Of a stretch of 64,000 nt of DNA, positions 1 to 12,135 are shown piece by piece. The notes beneath the pieces are model-generated. The model worked only from the letters and a program-made list of their open reading frames with translations, was not told the origin of the DNA and did no database searches. Both the position numbers and the translations under genes were made by a program. This stretch comes from Tetraselmis striata (lineage: Eukaryota; Chlorophyta; Chlorodendrophyceae; Chlorodendrales; Chlorodendraceae): contig VCJN01003259.1 in the NCBI GenBank assembly GCA_006384855.1, forward strand, positions 186,001-250,000, in the 5' to 3' direction. Position 1 is the first letter of the stretch, and each line of letters begins with the position of its first letter.

Positions 1-418
1 AGCTGTTGCCCGGGGCACTGAAGTGTACTTGACCCCGTACCGCATAGTCTTGAACTCCAGCAGCGTGGACTTCAAGCTCCGGGGATCATAGCTCCCGGTC
101 ACGACGTTGAACGCCGGAAGGGAGAGCTCTGCGTCCGGTACTAGGTCCTTGAGTTCATCCCTGGGTACGGTGTTGCCGAGAGGCACTGCCTGCTGGAACA
201 AGTCATCCACCTCCCGCCGTACCGCGATACCTAGGTCGTGAACACAATGATCGCGGAAGGCATCTGCGATAGCGTCGTGTTGTACACGCCAGTGAGCGTC
301 TCTAGGCGCCGGGAGGTTCATGAGCGCGTCGCCGTATAGATCAACAGTGACGGGGTTGTGCTCCGTCGAGGGCAGAATGATCTGGCACCCAACCACCGGG
401 GCCAAGCACGGGCTAGGG
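1..418 (-). mobile_element. LINE-A retrotransposon fragment (copy 1)
   Basis: Bases 1-418 are nearly identical, in the same orientation, to 2475-2893. Read on the minus strand both encode the same C-terminal piece of a retroelement protein (see 1918-3664). This copy stops at about 418, where it meets a GGTACTGGTACTGG tract, and its 3' part lies outside the window. Only a fragment is present and no intact reading frame is expected. Confidence 0.65.
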
Positions 419-419
419 A

Positions 420-640
420 GGTACTGGTACTGGTAGCGAGACTCGCTGCTGATAATAATGGGAATTAAAAAAAACTCTGGTAGCGACTACTTCCAAGCGC
501 TGGCAATGCGAACGCTCGCTGCTGGTACTGGTACTCGCTACTCGCTGCTGGTACTGCTGGTACTGCTGGTACTGGTGTGAATTACAAAAAGGCAGTTCCC
601 CAGAACTGCTGGTACAGTACTTTTTTTTTTTCGCCCCCGG
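420..640. repeat. GTACTG/TAGCGACTA-rich tract with a LINE-A 3' tip
   Basis: A low-complexity stretch built from GTACTG and ACTCGCTGCTG units with one TAGCGACTA 9-mer (481-489). At about 574-606 it contains the last ~30 bases of LINE-A (minus orientation, TGTGAATTACAAAAAGG...), followed by a T10 run near 621-630. The sequence after the T-run resembles 31355-31455 (GGGACAGGACTG plus CCCTTGCAGCG), so this is a second dispersed repeat. Confidence 0.6.
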
Positions 641-1399
641 GACAGGACTGACACCAGTGAAACCCTTGCAGCGTCTCTACGACGGCCGTTTAGGCAGCAA
701 TCCAGTTACGGAAAGCCCTGGGTAGGCGATGCTCCGTTATAGTCATCAAGCAAATTGCCGAAGCATTCTTCAAGACTAATTGGAGTCCAGTGACGGAATT
801 TCCAACACTGTTGGATCACCGGATCACTGCCACGCTTGATGATGGTGCCGCCTTGCCCACCCAAGATGTGGCTGAGCACTGTCCCGGCGCCGCCACGGCC
901 GGACATCCCCGGCCGGGGCACGCCGCTTTCACTCATGCGCGGGCTGGTCCCGCCGCCACCCGGCGACAGTAGTCCAGCCAGCGCAGCTCTGAGGTGTGCC
1001 TCCCCGAGCTGCTGTGCGAGGGGGGTTAGTGTATGCCTTGCTGGGAGGCCTCGTGCTGGCTTGGCTGTGAGTCTCGCTGAAGTTCGGCCTGGTTGAGAGC
1101 GTTGGGTTGTTCTTGCTTGGAGCCTCTGCCTCGGCCGCCGGCCGAGCCCCGGCCCCCAGCTCTACCACTCTTCCACTCCTCCTCCCAAGCACCTTGCCCG
1201 CGCGTGTAGTAGCAGCGGGGAGCCAAATATATCCTAGCACAAGGCCAATGGTGTTGGGTTCGGCAGTATGCCTCTCTTCTCGTGATCTCGTCTTCGCATC
1301 GCAGCGGGAGGAGCATCGCCCTTGCAACCCGTGGTTGTTGCACTGCGGCCGCAGCGTCGTTAACCTCCCTTCTTCCTCTACTCGCGAATCCTCGTACCA

Positions 1400-1745
1400 A
1401 TAATGATCCTAACTAGGCACACCAGTGCATGGGTTTTCTTCATGCTTTCTTCGTGGTCAGTCCGTCCATGCTCCACTGAACTGTGCCGCCAGCCAGCCCG
1501 GCGCTTAGTTCCGCCATCACCAGTCGCGCCCGCGGCGGGGGTTGTTGCGGCGAGTCTATTATGCTTGCGTGCATGGTATTGGGCGGCATTCTCTTTGCCG
1601 GAGTGCATACGGCCACGTTTGATGCGTCTGCCCGTGCTCATACCGCACCCTCTTCCACCTCGCCATTGATGTAGTGGACGTTTCCTACTGCCTTTTCGGG
1701 TGATGAATTTTCCTGATTGCCTTTTGCAGCTAGCTCATGTAACTA
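1400..1745 (+). mobile_element. LINE-B retrotransposon 3' fragment
   Basis: This stretch is the reverse complement of 28065-28370 and 30405-30720, so three copies of one element family are present. Its right end carries the family's shared 3' terminus, CTGATTGCC...CAGCTAGCTCATGTAA, which includes the algal poly(A) signal TGTAA. Open frames here are short and interrupted; it is a 5'-truncated, non-coding relic. About 640-1400 shows no supported gene. Confidence 0.6.
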
Positions 1746-1917
1746 TATCAGGGCAGGGGCCATCCCCGCATGTAATCCTTACTTGTTTTAAGATGTGTAT
1801 AGCGTAGCTGCGAGCGCCGCATGCACGCCACGGACGTGGATTCGCGTTCGCATGTCATCGCATGAGAACGCGCGCAGAGCGCGCCAGGCGGAAAAAAAAC
1901 CCTCAACACTAGTCCTT

Positions 1918-3664
1918 GGTACTGGTGTGAATTACAAAAAGGGCAGTTCCCCAGAATTAGAAAATCAACACAACAAGCCGCCTAAAAGCGGCCCGCATCC
2001 CGCATGAAGCGGGATGGATGAGTGATGCGCACACGGTTCAGAGTCCGGGCTACGCGTGCACGTGTGTGTGTGGGCGATCCTCGGACGTGCTGTGCAGCTT
2101 CAGCAACGGGATGGCAAACGAATCTGCGCCGTCTGATGAGGCAGCGAGCGCGCTCTCGAGCGGCCACCATCGTGGAAATCTCTTGCGAGCAAGGCCTCCT
2201 GGTGAGCCCGGGTGATGCACCGAGTGCCCCGCGATGAGAGGGCACCCCGATCCGCAGCCAAGCATGCGATACCACGCACTGTGCGGTGCACCCCCTTGCT
2301 CACCTCACCCACTGTGCCGAAGACCATGCCCGTGTACTCCGACATATCCAGGATGTCTCGAAGATGACCCTTCTGTCCGGGCTCTGTGTTGTGCCACGCC
2401 GCATCTCGCACAACCAACCCCCGTTGTATGTCGCCCAACATGGAGCGCTCAAACCGATCCACAGCCGTGGCCCAGGGCACTGTAGTGTACTTGACCCCGT
2501 ACCGCATAGTCTTGAACTCCAGCAGCGTGGACTTCAAGCTCCGGGGATCATAGCTCCCGGTCACGACGAACGCCGGAAGGGAGAGCTCTGCGTCCGGCAC
2601 TAGGTCCTTGAGTTCATCCCTGGGTACGGTGTTGCCGAGAGGCACTGCCTGCTGGAACAATTCATCCACCTCCGCCCGCCGTACGGCGATACCTAGGTTG
2701 TAAACACAGTGATCGCGGAAGGCATCTGCGATACCGTCGTGTTGTACACGCCAGTGAGCGTCTCTAGGCGCCGGGAGGTTCATGAGCGCGTCGCCGTATA
2801 GGTCAACAGTGACGGGGTTGTGCTCCGTCGAGGACAGAATGATCTGGCACCCAACCACCGGGGCCAAGCACGGGCTAGGCAGAAAGAAGTACCCGGCAGA
2901 GATCTCCCGCAGCTAATGCGGAGTCATGACTGTCCGCGCGGTGGGGATGGCCACTGTCCACATGCCTGACGCCGCGTCGAGTTGGTTGAACAAGATCCGT
3001 TCCCTACATGTGGCAGGGAGAGCGCACACCTCATTTCGAAGCCGAGAGTTGTTGGCATGGTCTAGAAATGCCGTCAGCTCCTTTTGCGAGCCCGACGCAG
3101 CCTCCACTTCCAGCTCCATCACGCGCGCATCTGCGTCGCCGAGATGGCCCGCAGTAGCCGCTTGGAGGCGGCCCCACGCCTCGCGCATCTCCGCGGCGTA
3201 GCTGTCCGACCCATGAGCATCGTTGAGGAAGTGGCCATACTGGCGGGCGGAAGAAGTTGCGTTGAAGCTGCCTCGGCCAGGTACGGACCCGAGCTGTGGG
3301 TCAAAGAAACCAGGGGTGGGGGTGTTGGTGCGGGATGGAGTTCCTAGTCATGAACCTTGGGAGGATGGCATTCATGCAGCCGATGAAGGCGGCATCACGA
3401 ACGGTAGCCATGCGGCGGATGCCAGCTCCCTTCAACCGAGTGGGGAGGTGAAGCATGCTGCGCGCCCTAGCCACTGCATCCTCGCTCAAGGTAGCCACCT
3501 CCGCTGCCATGCATGGGGTCGGGGTCGTGCAAAAGCTCCGCCAGGAAATCGGTGACCACCGGATTGGTGTCGGTGCCATACGTGGAGGGATCAAAAGAGA
3601 CCCCTAGCACCCGTTCGACCGCCGCGAGGACGGAGGCATCCACCGCCTCCGCAAAGGCCTCCAC
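1918..3664 (-). mobile_element. LINE-A retrotransposon relic (copy 2), region downstream of the RT domain
   Basis: Minus-strand open stretches (3664-3467, 3594-3301, 3188-2913, 2867-2100) read as one broken protein. One part contains HLPTRLKGAGIRRM, like the basic segment found after the reverse transcriptase in many non-LTR elements. The next has a GDALMNLP...HWRVQHDGI segment and LLEFKTMRYG, resembling the end of such proteins. No RT catalytic motif is inside the window. The 3' end has a GC-rich hairpin (about 1975-2010) and ends ...TTTTTGTAATTCACAC, containing TGTAA. Frames are broken at about 2900, 3190 and 3450, so it is dead. Retroelement identity is inferred from motif memory, not a search. 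Confidence 0.55.
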
Positions 3665-4035
3665 CTCGGACGGAAGACAATTGCGGAGCCAATACCCCGC
3701 CTTGTGTTGCTTGGTACTGGTACCTGTACCGTGCGGCGGTAATAAACATTAAAAAAAAAACACAAAAAGGAATAATACAGATTCGTCAGATTAAGGCGCC
3801 GCGCGCGCCGCCACTGCTTGAGCTTCTGCGCTGGCCGCTCCCGATATAGTCGCTTTAGGGTGACGCTGATGCGCCGCGCCGCCTCGCTTTTCCGCATGCC
3901 GAAAGGGGCACTGCGGACAGCGACGACCAGAAACAAGTAGCACGTCGCAACACAGACTCGCTGCAGATTCTGCCGCACTGCCCGTCGTCGGATCGTCGCG
4001 CTGGGCAGCGCCCTCTTACCACCGAGTACCAACCT

Positions 4036-4158
4036 ATGTCTCGCATAACGGTGTTCTTCGCGCTTTCAGCGGCGTTCCTCGTCGCCACTACCGCGCGTGC
4101 CAACACCTTCACGCAGTGCGGCTGTGGCACCAACTTCGACTGCAGTGCTGGTAGCCTG
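4036..4158 (+). CDS. Candidate first exon of a secreted Cys-rich protein
   Basis: ATG at 4036 opens a clean signal peptide (basic start, hydrophobic FFALSAAFLVA, cleavage after ARA at about residue 22) followed by a Cys-rich stretch NTFTQCGCGTNFDCSAG. Two GT donors are possible: 4151 (phase 1) or 4159 (phase 0). The partner exon was not fixed. The 5860-6482 exons, which encode a membrane protein lacking its N-terminus, are candidates, but the best acceptor there (5859) needs phase 2, so another exon would be required. A LINE-A fragment sits between them at 4560-5013. A C-run at about 4361-4387 follows in the presumed intron. Confidence 0.45.
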
Positions 4159-4559
4159 GTACGCGCTTCGCCCCGCCTCCCCGCGACCTCCCAACTTATC
4201 TGTGTTTCCATCGCATCTCGCTAAGGATTTCGCGCCGGGTCCCTGTTTACTACGGCAGCTGTCGTCCATCTGCTGTCGGTTGTCCTGGTGTTGCAGTCCG
4301 TGACAGCGCGACTGCGAGCCCGAAAAGTCGTGACACTGTCGTGCCGGCCCCCACAGCTCTCACCCCCCCCCCCCCCCCCCCCCCCCCGCCCGCCCCACGG
4401 CCCACTGCGGATGCCGCGGCTCAGTCTCGCGCCTTGGCTCCGCTTTAGGCCCTGGTCAGAATATCATGTCCTTTTCAGAACCTAGTCTGAACTATTAAAA
4501 ATCCCACGTCCTGCTTGTACGAGTAGTAGCGACGGGCACAACACAGAGCCCGGACAGAA

Positions 4560-5013
4560 GGGTCCTCTTCGAGACATCCTGGATATGTCGGAGTACACGG
4601 GCATGGTCTTCGGCACAGTGGGTGAGGTGAGCAAGGGGGTGCACCGCACAGTGCGTGGTATCGCATGCTTGGCTGCGGATCGGGATGCCCTCTCATCGCG
4701 GGGCACTCGGTGCATCACCCGGGCTCACCATGAGGCCTTGCTCGCAAGAGATTTCCTCGGGGTCCTGAGCTTGGTGGCCGCTTGAGAGCGCGCTCGCTGC
4801 CTCATCAGACGGCGCAGATTCGTCTGCCATCCCGTTGCTGAAGCTGCACAGCACGTCCGAGGATCACCCACACACACACGTGCTCGCATGGCCCGGACTC
4901 TAAACCGTGTGCGCATCACTCATCCATCCCGCCTTATGCGGGATGCGGGCCGCTTTTAGGCGGCTTGCTGTGCTGGTTTTCTAATTCTGGGGAACTGCCC
5001 TTTTTGTAATTCA
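4560..5013 (+). mobile_element. LINE-A retrotransposon 3' fragment (copy 3, inverted)
   Basis: The reverse complement of about 1930-2375: it encodes the same segment (DMSEYTGMVFGTVGEVS) and ends with the same hairpin and ...TTTTTGTAATTCACAC terminus. With copy 2 it makes an inverted pair about 2.2 kb apart. Immediately after the 3' end lies GAGTAGTAGCGACTA, one of the eleven TAGTCGCTA sites. 5014-5819 shows no supported gene beyond C-rich runs near 5110-5150. Confidence 0.65.
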
Positions 5014-5859
5014 CACGAGTAGTAGCGACTAAATGGTTGCGTTGCACAATATTCAACAAATGTCGTCATGATATCTTCGTGGGAGTGCTTCAATACGGCA
5101 CAATATGATTGCCCCCCCCACCCCCCCCCTCCCGCCCACCGCTCCTTCCTCCCACCCCGCCGAGTTTCTGGACCCCGGCCGATGGGCAGAGCCACGAGGG
5201 TCGCAACTCGCGACCTCGGTCCTGGCAGTCACATTTGTACAGCGTCGCGGCTAGCGCGCAGTGCCGACCTCCTGAGATCAAACGCGGGCGGGCGCGGTGC
5301 TCCAGGGATGTTACGCTCTATCCTCGCCTGTACGCGTACCAGCAATTTATATTCGTCGTACATAACGGTATGGACTGGTGGACTCCGCCTACCTTAAAAG
5401 ACCGACTGTGCGCTGGGTAAATGCAGTAGGAGTAGCTAATTCTTAAGGTTGTGTCCTAACCCCCCTCGGCGCGCTTGTGGGCACAATCACATCAGTCACA
5501 ACAATACCATGCATGTATTCCTCATTACTGACGGGTAGAAAGCAAAGCCAAATCACATACACGGGTCGCTTATTCTGGCAACATGACCAGTGTTTCTGGC
5601 AGATGTTTGTGCTGCATATTTGTGAGCTGCATCGACAGGCTTGCTAAAACAACAATACGCCCAGGAGGAGAGCCATTGCTAAAGGCTCTGAGACTTGCAG
5701 TCTTGCACACATACTTTTCGGACCTACAATAACTTGCAGGATACCACAGTGCATATCGCATATCTGCATATCGCTTTGCTTACCATGCTCTTGGATCAAA
5801 GCCAATTGGAGCGATGCAGCGACTTTGATTGTGATTGCCTTTGCTCGTGCTGACAACAG

Positions 5860-6482
5860 ACACATGGGCCTATGTCCTCAGACCACATGGAACGCCTACA
5901 GCAACCTCGCGAGCGTGGCATGCGCCGAGGAGTGTGATGCCATCAAAAACGACGAGAATCAGTCTGCGTGCTTATCCTTTTCATATGATGGGAGCACCAC
6001 TTCCCAGTTAGAAGTGGAGAGGGCCTTCGCAGTCTTGCTCAGCGACAACGGTGAGCTATCCTCTGCCCAGGTTGCATGGCCAAACCTTACAAACACCCTG
6101 CCTGCCCCCTGCATCTGAAGCATCGGCGGCTATCTACACCATGCACTGCGCAGTGATGTTAGCCGTAGGTGTGTATGTCTGACCTTCTCTCTCCTGCCTT
6201 GCAGCTTACAAGACCGACTACCTGTGCTTTGCCTCTTCTTCCGCCACCACTTGCGATGATTGGGAGACAGAGCTGGCGGAATTCAACCAGTGGAGCGAGG
6301 ACTTTGGAATCGCTGTTACAGCGGCGGCGGGTATGGCAGTGGGCGTGCTTATTGCCATTATTGTGGTCCCCATTCTTCTTCTTGCCCTCATCATCGGCCT
6401 GTCCATCTGGTGCTGCTGCTGCAAGAACAATACCAACGTGGTGGTGGTCCAAGGTGTTGCGTCGCAGCCAATAGCTTATTGA
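5860..6482 (+). CDS. C-terminal exons of a single-pass membrane protein with Cys tail
   Basis: Two exons join in frame: 5860-6050 and 6205-6482, with intron 6051-6204 (GTGAGC...TTGCAG, phase 1). The acceptor before 5860 is strong (branch-like CTGAC then AACAG). The product has an ectodomain with spaced cysteines (GLCPQTTW, VACAEECDAI, QSACLSFSY; then YLCF, TTCDDW), one transmembrane helix (about VGVLIAIIVVPILLLALIIG) and a short tail starting WCCCCKNN, likely palmitoylated. Stop at 6480-6482. The second exon has no early ATG and is missed by ATG-based scans. The N-terminal exon(s) are unresolved. The family was not recognised; a surface or receptor-like role is only inferred from topology. 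Confidence 0.7.
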
Positions 6483-6499
6483 AGAAATTCCCAACCAGC

Positions 6500-8480
6500 T
6501 ACTCTCCGAAGTTCAGGGTGGTACGGTGGCTGTGCCTTGCTACTGCAGTCACATGCAACTAGATACAGGGACCACATCATGCCTCCCACTGGCTTACGCG
6601 CCAGTGAACACGCTGCATGTCCCTACATGCACGTTGACGGAGATGAGAACATCACAACAAATAGGGCAGGCGCTCAACTTACATGTTTTGAGATTTATCC
6701 TCACTTTCACCATCAATGTAGCCAGAATTCTGAAGGGCCACGTGGCGGTGTTGGCATGATATGCGGGGGGCGAACTTACGCTGTGCTGGCCTGTCGCGGG
6801 CTACGCGATCACCAATCACAAATACATGCAGTTTGCACGGGATCATTGCCTTGCAAACAGTTGCCAGAGACGTTTGATTTGAGGGTAATCAGAGACTCTT
6901 CGAAAAGTATGTTGTGAAAAAATGATATATGGGCAGACTTCCCGACTGTGCTTCCCGACTGTCTCCCCAGCCAGGCCAGATGATTCGATAGTGGCTGCTC
7001 CGCCACCCATCCTTGCCGCCAGCACATGCGCCGTACAGATTGGGTGCCCTACGCGAGTGTGATTTCGGTGTATACGAGTTTGGAACCCTGACCTTGGTCA
7101 TATTATCACATTGTATGAGTTTGACATGCGGACGGGAACGGTAGCAAGACAGACTTGCACGCCTCGAAAACGATACCCCATGGAAACATGCTGTATGGGC
7201 TACAATAATGGAGTAAACTCTATTGTGGGAAATACTTTCAATTTGTTTCCTCACACTACCGCTGTGAGTAAACCCGTATATTTGAGAGCTGCTCAGCAAG
7301 GCAGCACTATCCATGTGGCAGCACTGTAGAGGCATGCCATTTCTCTACATCGTGCACGGACGCACGCCACTGTTATGGCCCCACCCCATCCGACAACGCC
7401 GTAGCCTCTTTGCTCGACGAGGGAAATAATACACTTGCGATGGTATCAGCACACACCGTGCAGGGGCTCGCGCTTATATGGCCCCACCGCGGCCAACAGC
7501 GTCGGAAACCCTTTGCTGACATGGCATTTCCTCACCTATCCATGGCTGAAAATGCTGGCGGTTGTGAGGAACACCCCAGGCTGCCCCCCTAGTTTCTGAC
7601 ATACGCAATTCATTTCTAGACAGCCCCGGGCACCGTCCCAGATTTGCTGGCAGGTAGGTTCCTTCACGGACCCGGCTGCCACTTACGAATCCATGGAAGT
7701 AATCACTGTAATTGTATATTTTAATAATTCTTGATCTTGATCTTCTCTTGCCTCATTCTCCATCTACAGAAAACCAGTGTGGCCCTGGCCGACAGGCCAC
7801 CACCAAACATGCCAAGCAGCAATGTTGCATTCATGCGCGTCGGCACGTGTGCTGGAGCTCGGACCCATGTGTTCTACTTGAAACACCCAACATGTCGCCA
7901 GGATCACTCGTGTTGGTAAGGACAGTTGTTAGAATAATAGGGCTTGATTTAACCCCATGATGGTACAGGCTGAATATAAATGTGCATCGTTCCAGGGAAT
8001 CATGTCATAAACACTATATTCAGCTGCCCTGGTATTTGTCGTACACTCACATTCATCGAAAAGGAAGCCAACGACTTGTGTGGAAAGGCATATTAATGGA
8101 AGGTGACAGCTGATACTGCTAGCGGATATATTGTCGTCAGCATGCATTGAATTTGGAGCTCCTCTGCCTACTGTGCGCACGCATATTTCGCAGATGTGGA
8201 CGACTGACATCTACTCCAATGTGTGTATGTCAACTTCGGTGACACTCTTTCCCCAAAAACTAGACAAATTAGAATGTCTTGCTATCATGATGATGCTGAT
8301 TGCTTATTTTCGAGCCTTGGCATACCAGTCCACAAACCACACAGCGCTGCTAGCACAAACTATTTGGCCCATCCGTCTTCACGCCGTCAGACATCCAAAA
8401 AGTCGCCAATGTAACGGGACATGCAGCTATTGGAGCAGAGCTCTAAAGCAATGCATATCTTCTTCAGGAAAGGAGTAAGC
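6500..8480 (+). other. Possible paralogous Cys-rich exon remnants
   Basis: Several short open segments carry Cys patterns like those of 5860-6482: about 7331-7592 (ACHFSTSC...RHCYGPTPS), about 7770-7917 (NQCGPGRQATTKHAKQQCC..., followed by a GTAAGG donor at 7917) and about 8022-8096 (SCPGICRTLTFIEKEAND then CGKAY and a stop, after an acceptor TATATTCAG). The last resembles AEECDAI...NQSAC of the gene upstream. No complete set of compatible exons could be joined, so these may be pseudo-exons of a duplicated gene. From 8500 to 9040 nothing is supported. Confidence 0.3.
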
Positions 8481-9124
8481 GTGTCAATCTCTTGGCCATG
8501 TCTCACTCCCGTGCTTGGCTTACACATGCGTTGTAGATACAATCCTTATTGATTTATGCAAATGCCTGCATATCTCACGATATGTTTGGTTTAACCGCGT
8601 GGCTCGCTGGCCCAGAGGCGGAAGCTAAAGGGCATCGCGGGACCCCAAAGGGGACTGTCAACTAAAGCCATGTGCTGCATATCCTACGTCGTAGACTGCT
8701 TGCAGCTACTGAGCATCTTTGCCATTCCTTCAAAGCGGTATTCTCACCATGCCAAGCCTGCCCCTGCAAATCCTAAAAGCTCCTACAACACCCCATTTCT
8801 TGCTTCTATGAGCGATACAACTGGCTGAGCTAGCCTTGATGACGTGACGCATTGAGCATTGCTGAAAGTATTGCACAGCTATTACATCGGAGAAAGAACT
8901 GCCTGGATGGGTTGATAGGGACTTTCAGTTGATTACTACCTAAAACACCTGGCCTCCCGACTTGCCGGCACCACTGATATCTAGTTTCCACATAAACTGT
9001 TCGAGATTGTTCTCAGTAGCATCTTGCTGCATTGCCCATGATTTACAGGTGGCTGTGCGGCTGGCCCGCTTATATCGGCTACTGCATTAACTCTCCTTTC
9101 CACTGGGTCGCGGACACCGAATTT

Positions 9125-9910
9125 TCAGTGAATATCAGGCAGAGGCATGAAGCTATGACGGCCGTCAGACTGGCTTGCCCTCGGGGAGCTGTGCACCTCC
9201 GTGCGGTTTGTCCCAGGATGGAAGACCGCTTCGAACTCGACGAGCCAGGCCTCGGCAGCGCTGCGGCGGGCTTCCTTTCTCGTGTATGCCGTCCCACCGG
9301 CCATTTGCCAGAGGTGACCCATCTCGGAGTGAGCCACCGCCGCCACAGCGAACAACTGCAGGTCGTGTCCCTCCACCATGGCGGTCGACTCGCGGTATTC
9401 GTAAGCCAGAGTGAACCCGGATTCGTACTGCACCAGGTTGTTCAGGTAGGTGATGGCATCGTCGCCCCATGGTGTTGGGGCAGGCGGGGATGGTACGCTC
9501 GGCTGTGATTGGGCGTGCAGAATTGCCAGGGTGGCCTGCGCGGCCAGTACGACAAGGACCAGCAGCAGCAGCACTGCAGAGACGACCATAACCCGGAATG
9601 AAATTGAAAGAATCGTCAACAGGGTCGGCGTGACCGCCCTGACTTCGCCGGTGGCATATGCCTGCGGCTTGCCTTCCTGTTGCAGCTCCGGAGATTCGGA
9701 CGAAGTGTCGTCATACTTGTCATCTTGGACGGGGCAAGGTCGCTCGACCCCGTTCTTGTCGTTGGGTCGCCCAATCACAACGCTCGGGAGGCTGATGGTC
9801 ACGCTGTTTGCTTCGCTCTCGACGGACTCCGGCGAGAGTGGGATGTAGGCGATCTCAGGGTGCGCATTGTCGAGCGTGGGACTAAGACTGCTGCCGCTGC
9901 ATGAGTCCAT
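9125..9910 (-). CDS. Single-pass membrane protein, 261 aa, unknown family
   Basis: One uninterrupted minus-strand frame, ATG at 9910 (MDSCSGSSLSPTL) to TGA at 9125-9127. There is no N-terminal signal; residues 1-95 are Ser/Glu/Asp-rich, one strong transmembrane helix spans about 106-131 (MVVSAVLLLLVLVVLAAQA), and about 130 residues follow. Without a signal peptide the topology is probably type II, N-terminus in the cytosol. The distal part has a histidine-bearing stretch (AVAAVAHSEMGHLWQMAGG) and an N-glycosylation site (NRT). A TGTAA signal lies about 80 bases past the stop (TTACA at 9043-9047 on the plus strand). No domain was recognised. Confidence 0.6.
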   Translation of the reverse strand: MDSCSGSSLSPTLDNAHPEIAYIPLSPESVESEANSVTISLPSVVIGRPNDKNGVERPCPVQDDKYDDTSSESPELQQEGKPQAYATGEVRAVTPTLLTILSISFRVMVVSAVLLLLVLVVLAAQATLAILHAQSQPSVPSPPAPTPWGDDAITYLNNLVQYESGFTLAYEYRESTAMVEGHDLQLFAVAAVAHSEMGHLWQMAGGTAYTRKEARRSAAEAWLVEFEAVFHPGTNRTEVHSSPRASQSDGRHSFMPLPDIH

Positions 9911-10269
9911 CGAGAAGCCGTTGTGGACTTCTGGTTATGTGGAGGTTATGCAAGAGCCCAGAAGATGGGGAATTTGCGCCGTTTCGGAACGTTGACGCGC
10001 ATGTCCGTCCCGGTAGCGCTGGTGCCTTGATGTTTTTCGTGGTACCGGTACACATAGGCAGCAAGCTGGAAGATGGCAAGCGAGATGCTGGACTGCTGGT
10101 AGATGTCCTAAGTAGCACCCCGGCATGGAGCGCACGGCTCGCTGGCGATGGGGCAGCCCGTACCGAAACCTGATGGTACCGGTAACTTCACCGTTGAAAC
10201 TTTGAAACCACCAACAGAACGTACGGGTTGCACTAGGACAGTGAAATCGGTGGGGAACCCCATAAATCA

Positions 10270-10400
10270 TCCTGGGGTCATGTGACCCCAAAAGAGAGAG
10301 ACCCGGGTTCGATTCCTGGCCGATGTATTTCGGCAATATCGGCCCGGCGGCAATATGTCCCGGGTTTACCCGGTTGATACATTAGCCCTTCGGGGTTCGA
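10270..10400 (+). other. tRNA-like T-arm sequence in a dispersed repeat
   Basis: CCGGGTTCGATTCCTGG (about 10303-10319) folds as a T-arm with a 5-bp stem and matches a Pol III B box, but no acceptor stem, D-arm or anticodon arm could be built, so it is not a tRNA gene. Downstream at about 10489-10515, CCCGGGGCGAATTTTGCTTTACTTTT closely matches a piece inside the 49333-49435 repeat. A tRNA-derived SINE-type relic is the likeliest reading. The rest of 9911-11300 shows no supported gene. Confidence 0.35.
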
Positions 10401-11329
10401 ATGAGGCAATGGTCTACGGGTTATGCCAGACCTACGACTGCAGTTGACGCACGAGGTCAAGTGTTGGGGCGGCTTCGGCCGATGTCCCGGGGCGAATTTT
10501 GCTTTACTTTTAGAACAGCTGGCAGCGCTTGTTTGCCGGTTAGAAATCCACGGCAACCGGGGTGCGGGAATTCGACGGGAATTCGGGGTGCGGGCCGACC
10601 CGGTCATCTGTCAATTGGTAGGTCCCAATATCAATGAAGATTGCACGGAAATACAAAGAATATTATGTGCCCTCACTCCTGTCTGACATCATTGTCAGAC
10701 GTAGAAGCTGCCCACGGATAGTACTTGTATTACAAACGAAACTACCCCGGAATTACATGTTCCTCCACAGAATATGCGAAGTGGAGTTTCATCGTGCCAG
10801 CGTGGGCGCGGAAACGTTCGATGTACGTACTGCGAACTTGCTAGTACGGCATCAATCGCTCTTACAAAGACAGTGCGAATTCGCAAATAGACAATCGATG
10901 GCATCCGACGCTGCATCCGTTACTCTTCGCTCCAAATTACATATGCCCGTGCAAATACTGCATAATGTCCAACTCGAGAGAGACATGGTCGCACGTTCGA
11001 TAAGATGAATTCGGGAATGAGTTTTTCTAGTTAAAGAAATATCCAAATTTCCGTATACGGAATTTAAGACGAGAATTCATACGAATGAAATGTTCAAAAG
11101 ACCGCCATTCTCGCAGGCCTTTCGTCCTACACTCAATGGCCATCAACACAAAACAATGATATATTTGGCACAAGGCATTTGCCCAATCATGGTCTTTGCA
11201 CTATTGCTAGCGCACAACAAATGACATTGAACCAAGTATGTTTCAAGTGAAAGAAGTCGGAGGGAGCGAACGGCGAGTAGGCGCGTACGCTACACTCCCA
11301 TTACCGGTGCCGTGCCTTCGTAGCGGCTA

Positions 11330-11502
11330 CGACGCTCATGTCGTGGAGGCTGCTACACATGTCTCTCAAGAGTGGGCAGAGTGGCGATATGGATTGGCTT
11401 TATTCGATGAAATTTGGATTTTTTGCTTGGCCATATGCCATAGCAAGCCAATCCAGGCTTAAGAGTGCATGTAACACACACACTCACTCACACTCACACA
11501 CA

Positions 11503-11584
<82 letters not shown>

Positions 11585-12092
11585 ACTGCAAATAGCCGCA
11601 TGCAATAATGCGGACAATTGGGTGCACGACGTTCAGGTGCTGCGGCCTTTTCATGTGGGCGGAAAATAGGATGTACATGAGACTTCGCCGGGCTGAAACG
11701 GCAAAACTGCTAATACTACAATAGAATGCGCGCCTTTCCCAAGGGCAAACACGGCTGGGGACTATTTAGATACTAGCATTTTCTGGTGATTGTGTCATAC
11801 ATTGCAGCCCCAAGGCAATCCCGGCTTTTGAGCCCGGGTCAATATGTCAACTGAATCATTTGAAGATCACACCGATGTCTAGTGCTTCGAATGTGTCGTT
11901 TCATATCATTTGCTGCCTTTGCTCATATTTGGTCAGGTTTCGGTCAACTTTGGATTATTTGCTTGGCGCAATGCCGGAGCAAGCTAGTCCAGGTAGGCTT
12001 CAGCTTTGGTCAGCTTTGGATCATCTTTGGATTTTTTGCTCGGCCCTATGCCATAGCAAGCCAGTCCAGGCTCCGGAGTGTAGGTAACACAC

Positions 12093-12135
<43 letters not shown>

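Noticed and set aside
10303-10330. A tRNA gene at 10.3 kb
   Set aside because: Only a T-arm/B box is present; no acceptor, D-arm or anticodon arm can be formed.
10374-10391. 17-base match TTGATACATTAGCCCTT with 62273-62289 in the isoamylase transit-peptide exon
   Set aside because: Flanks do not match; a single exact match of this length between two sites in 64 kb is within chance.
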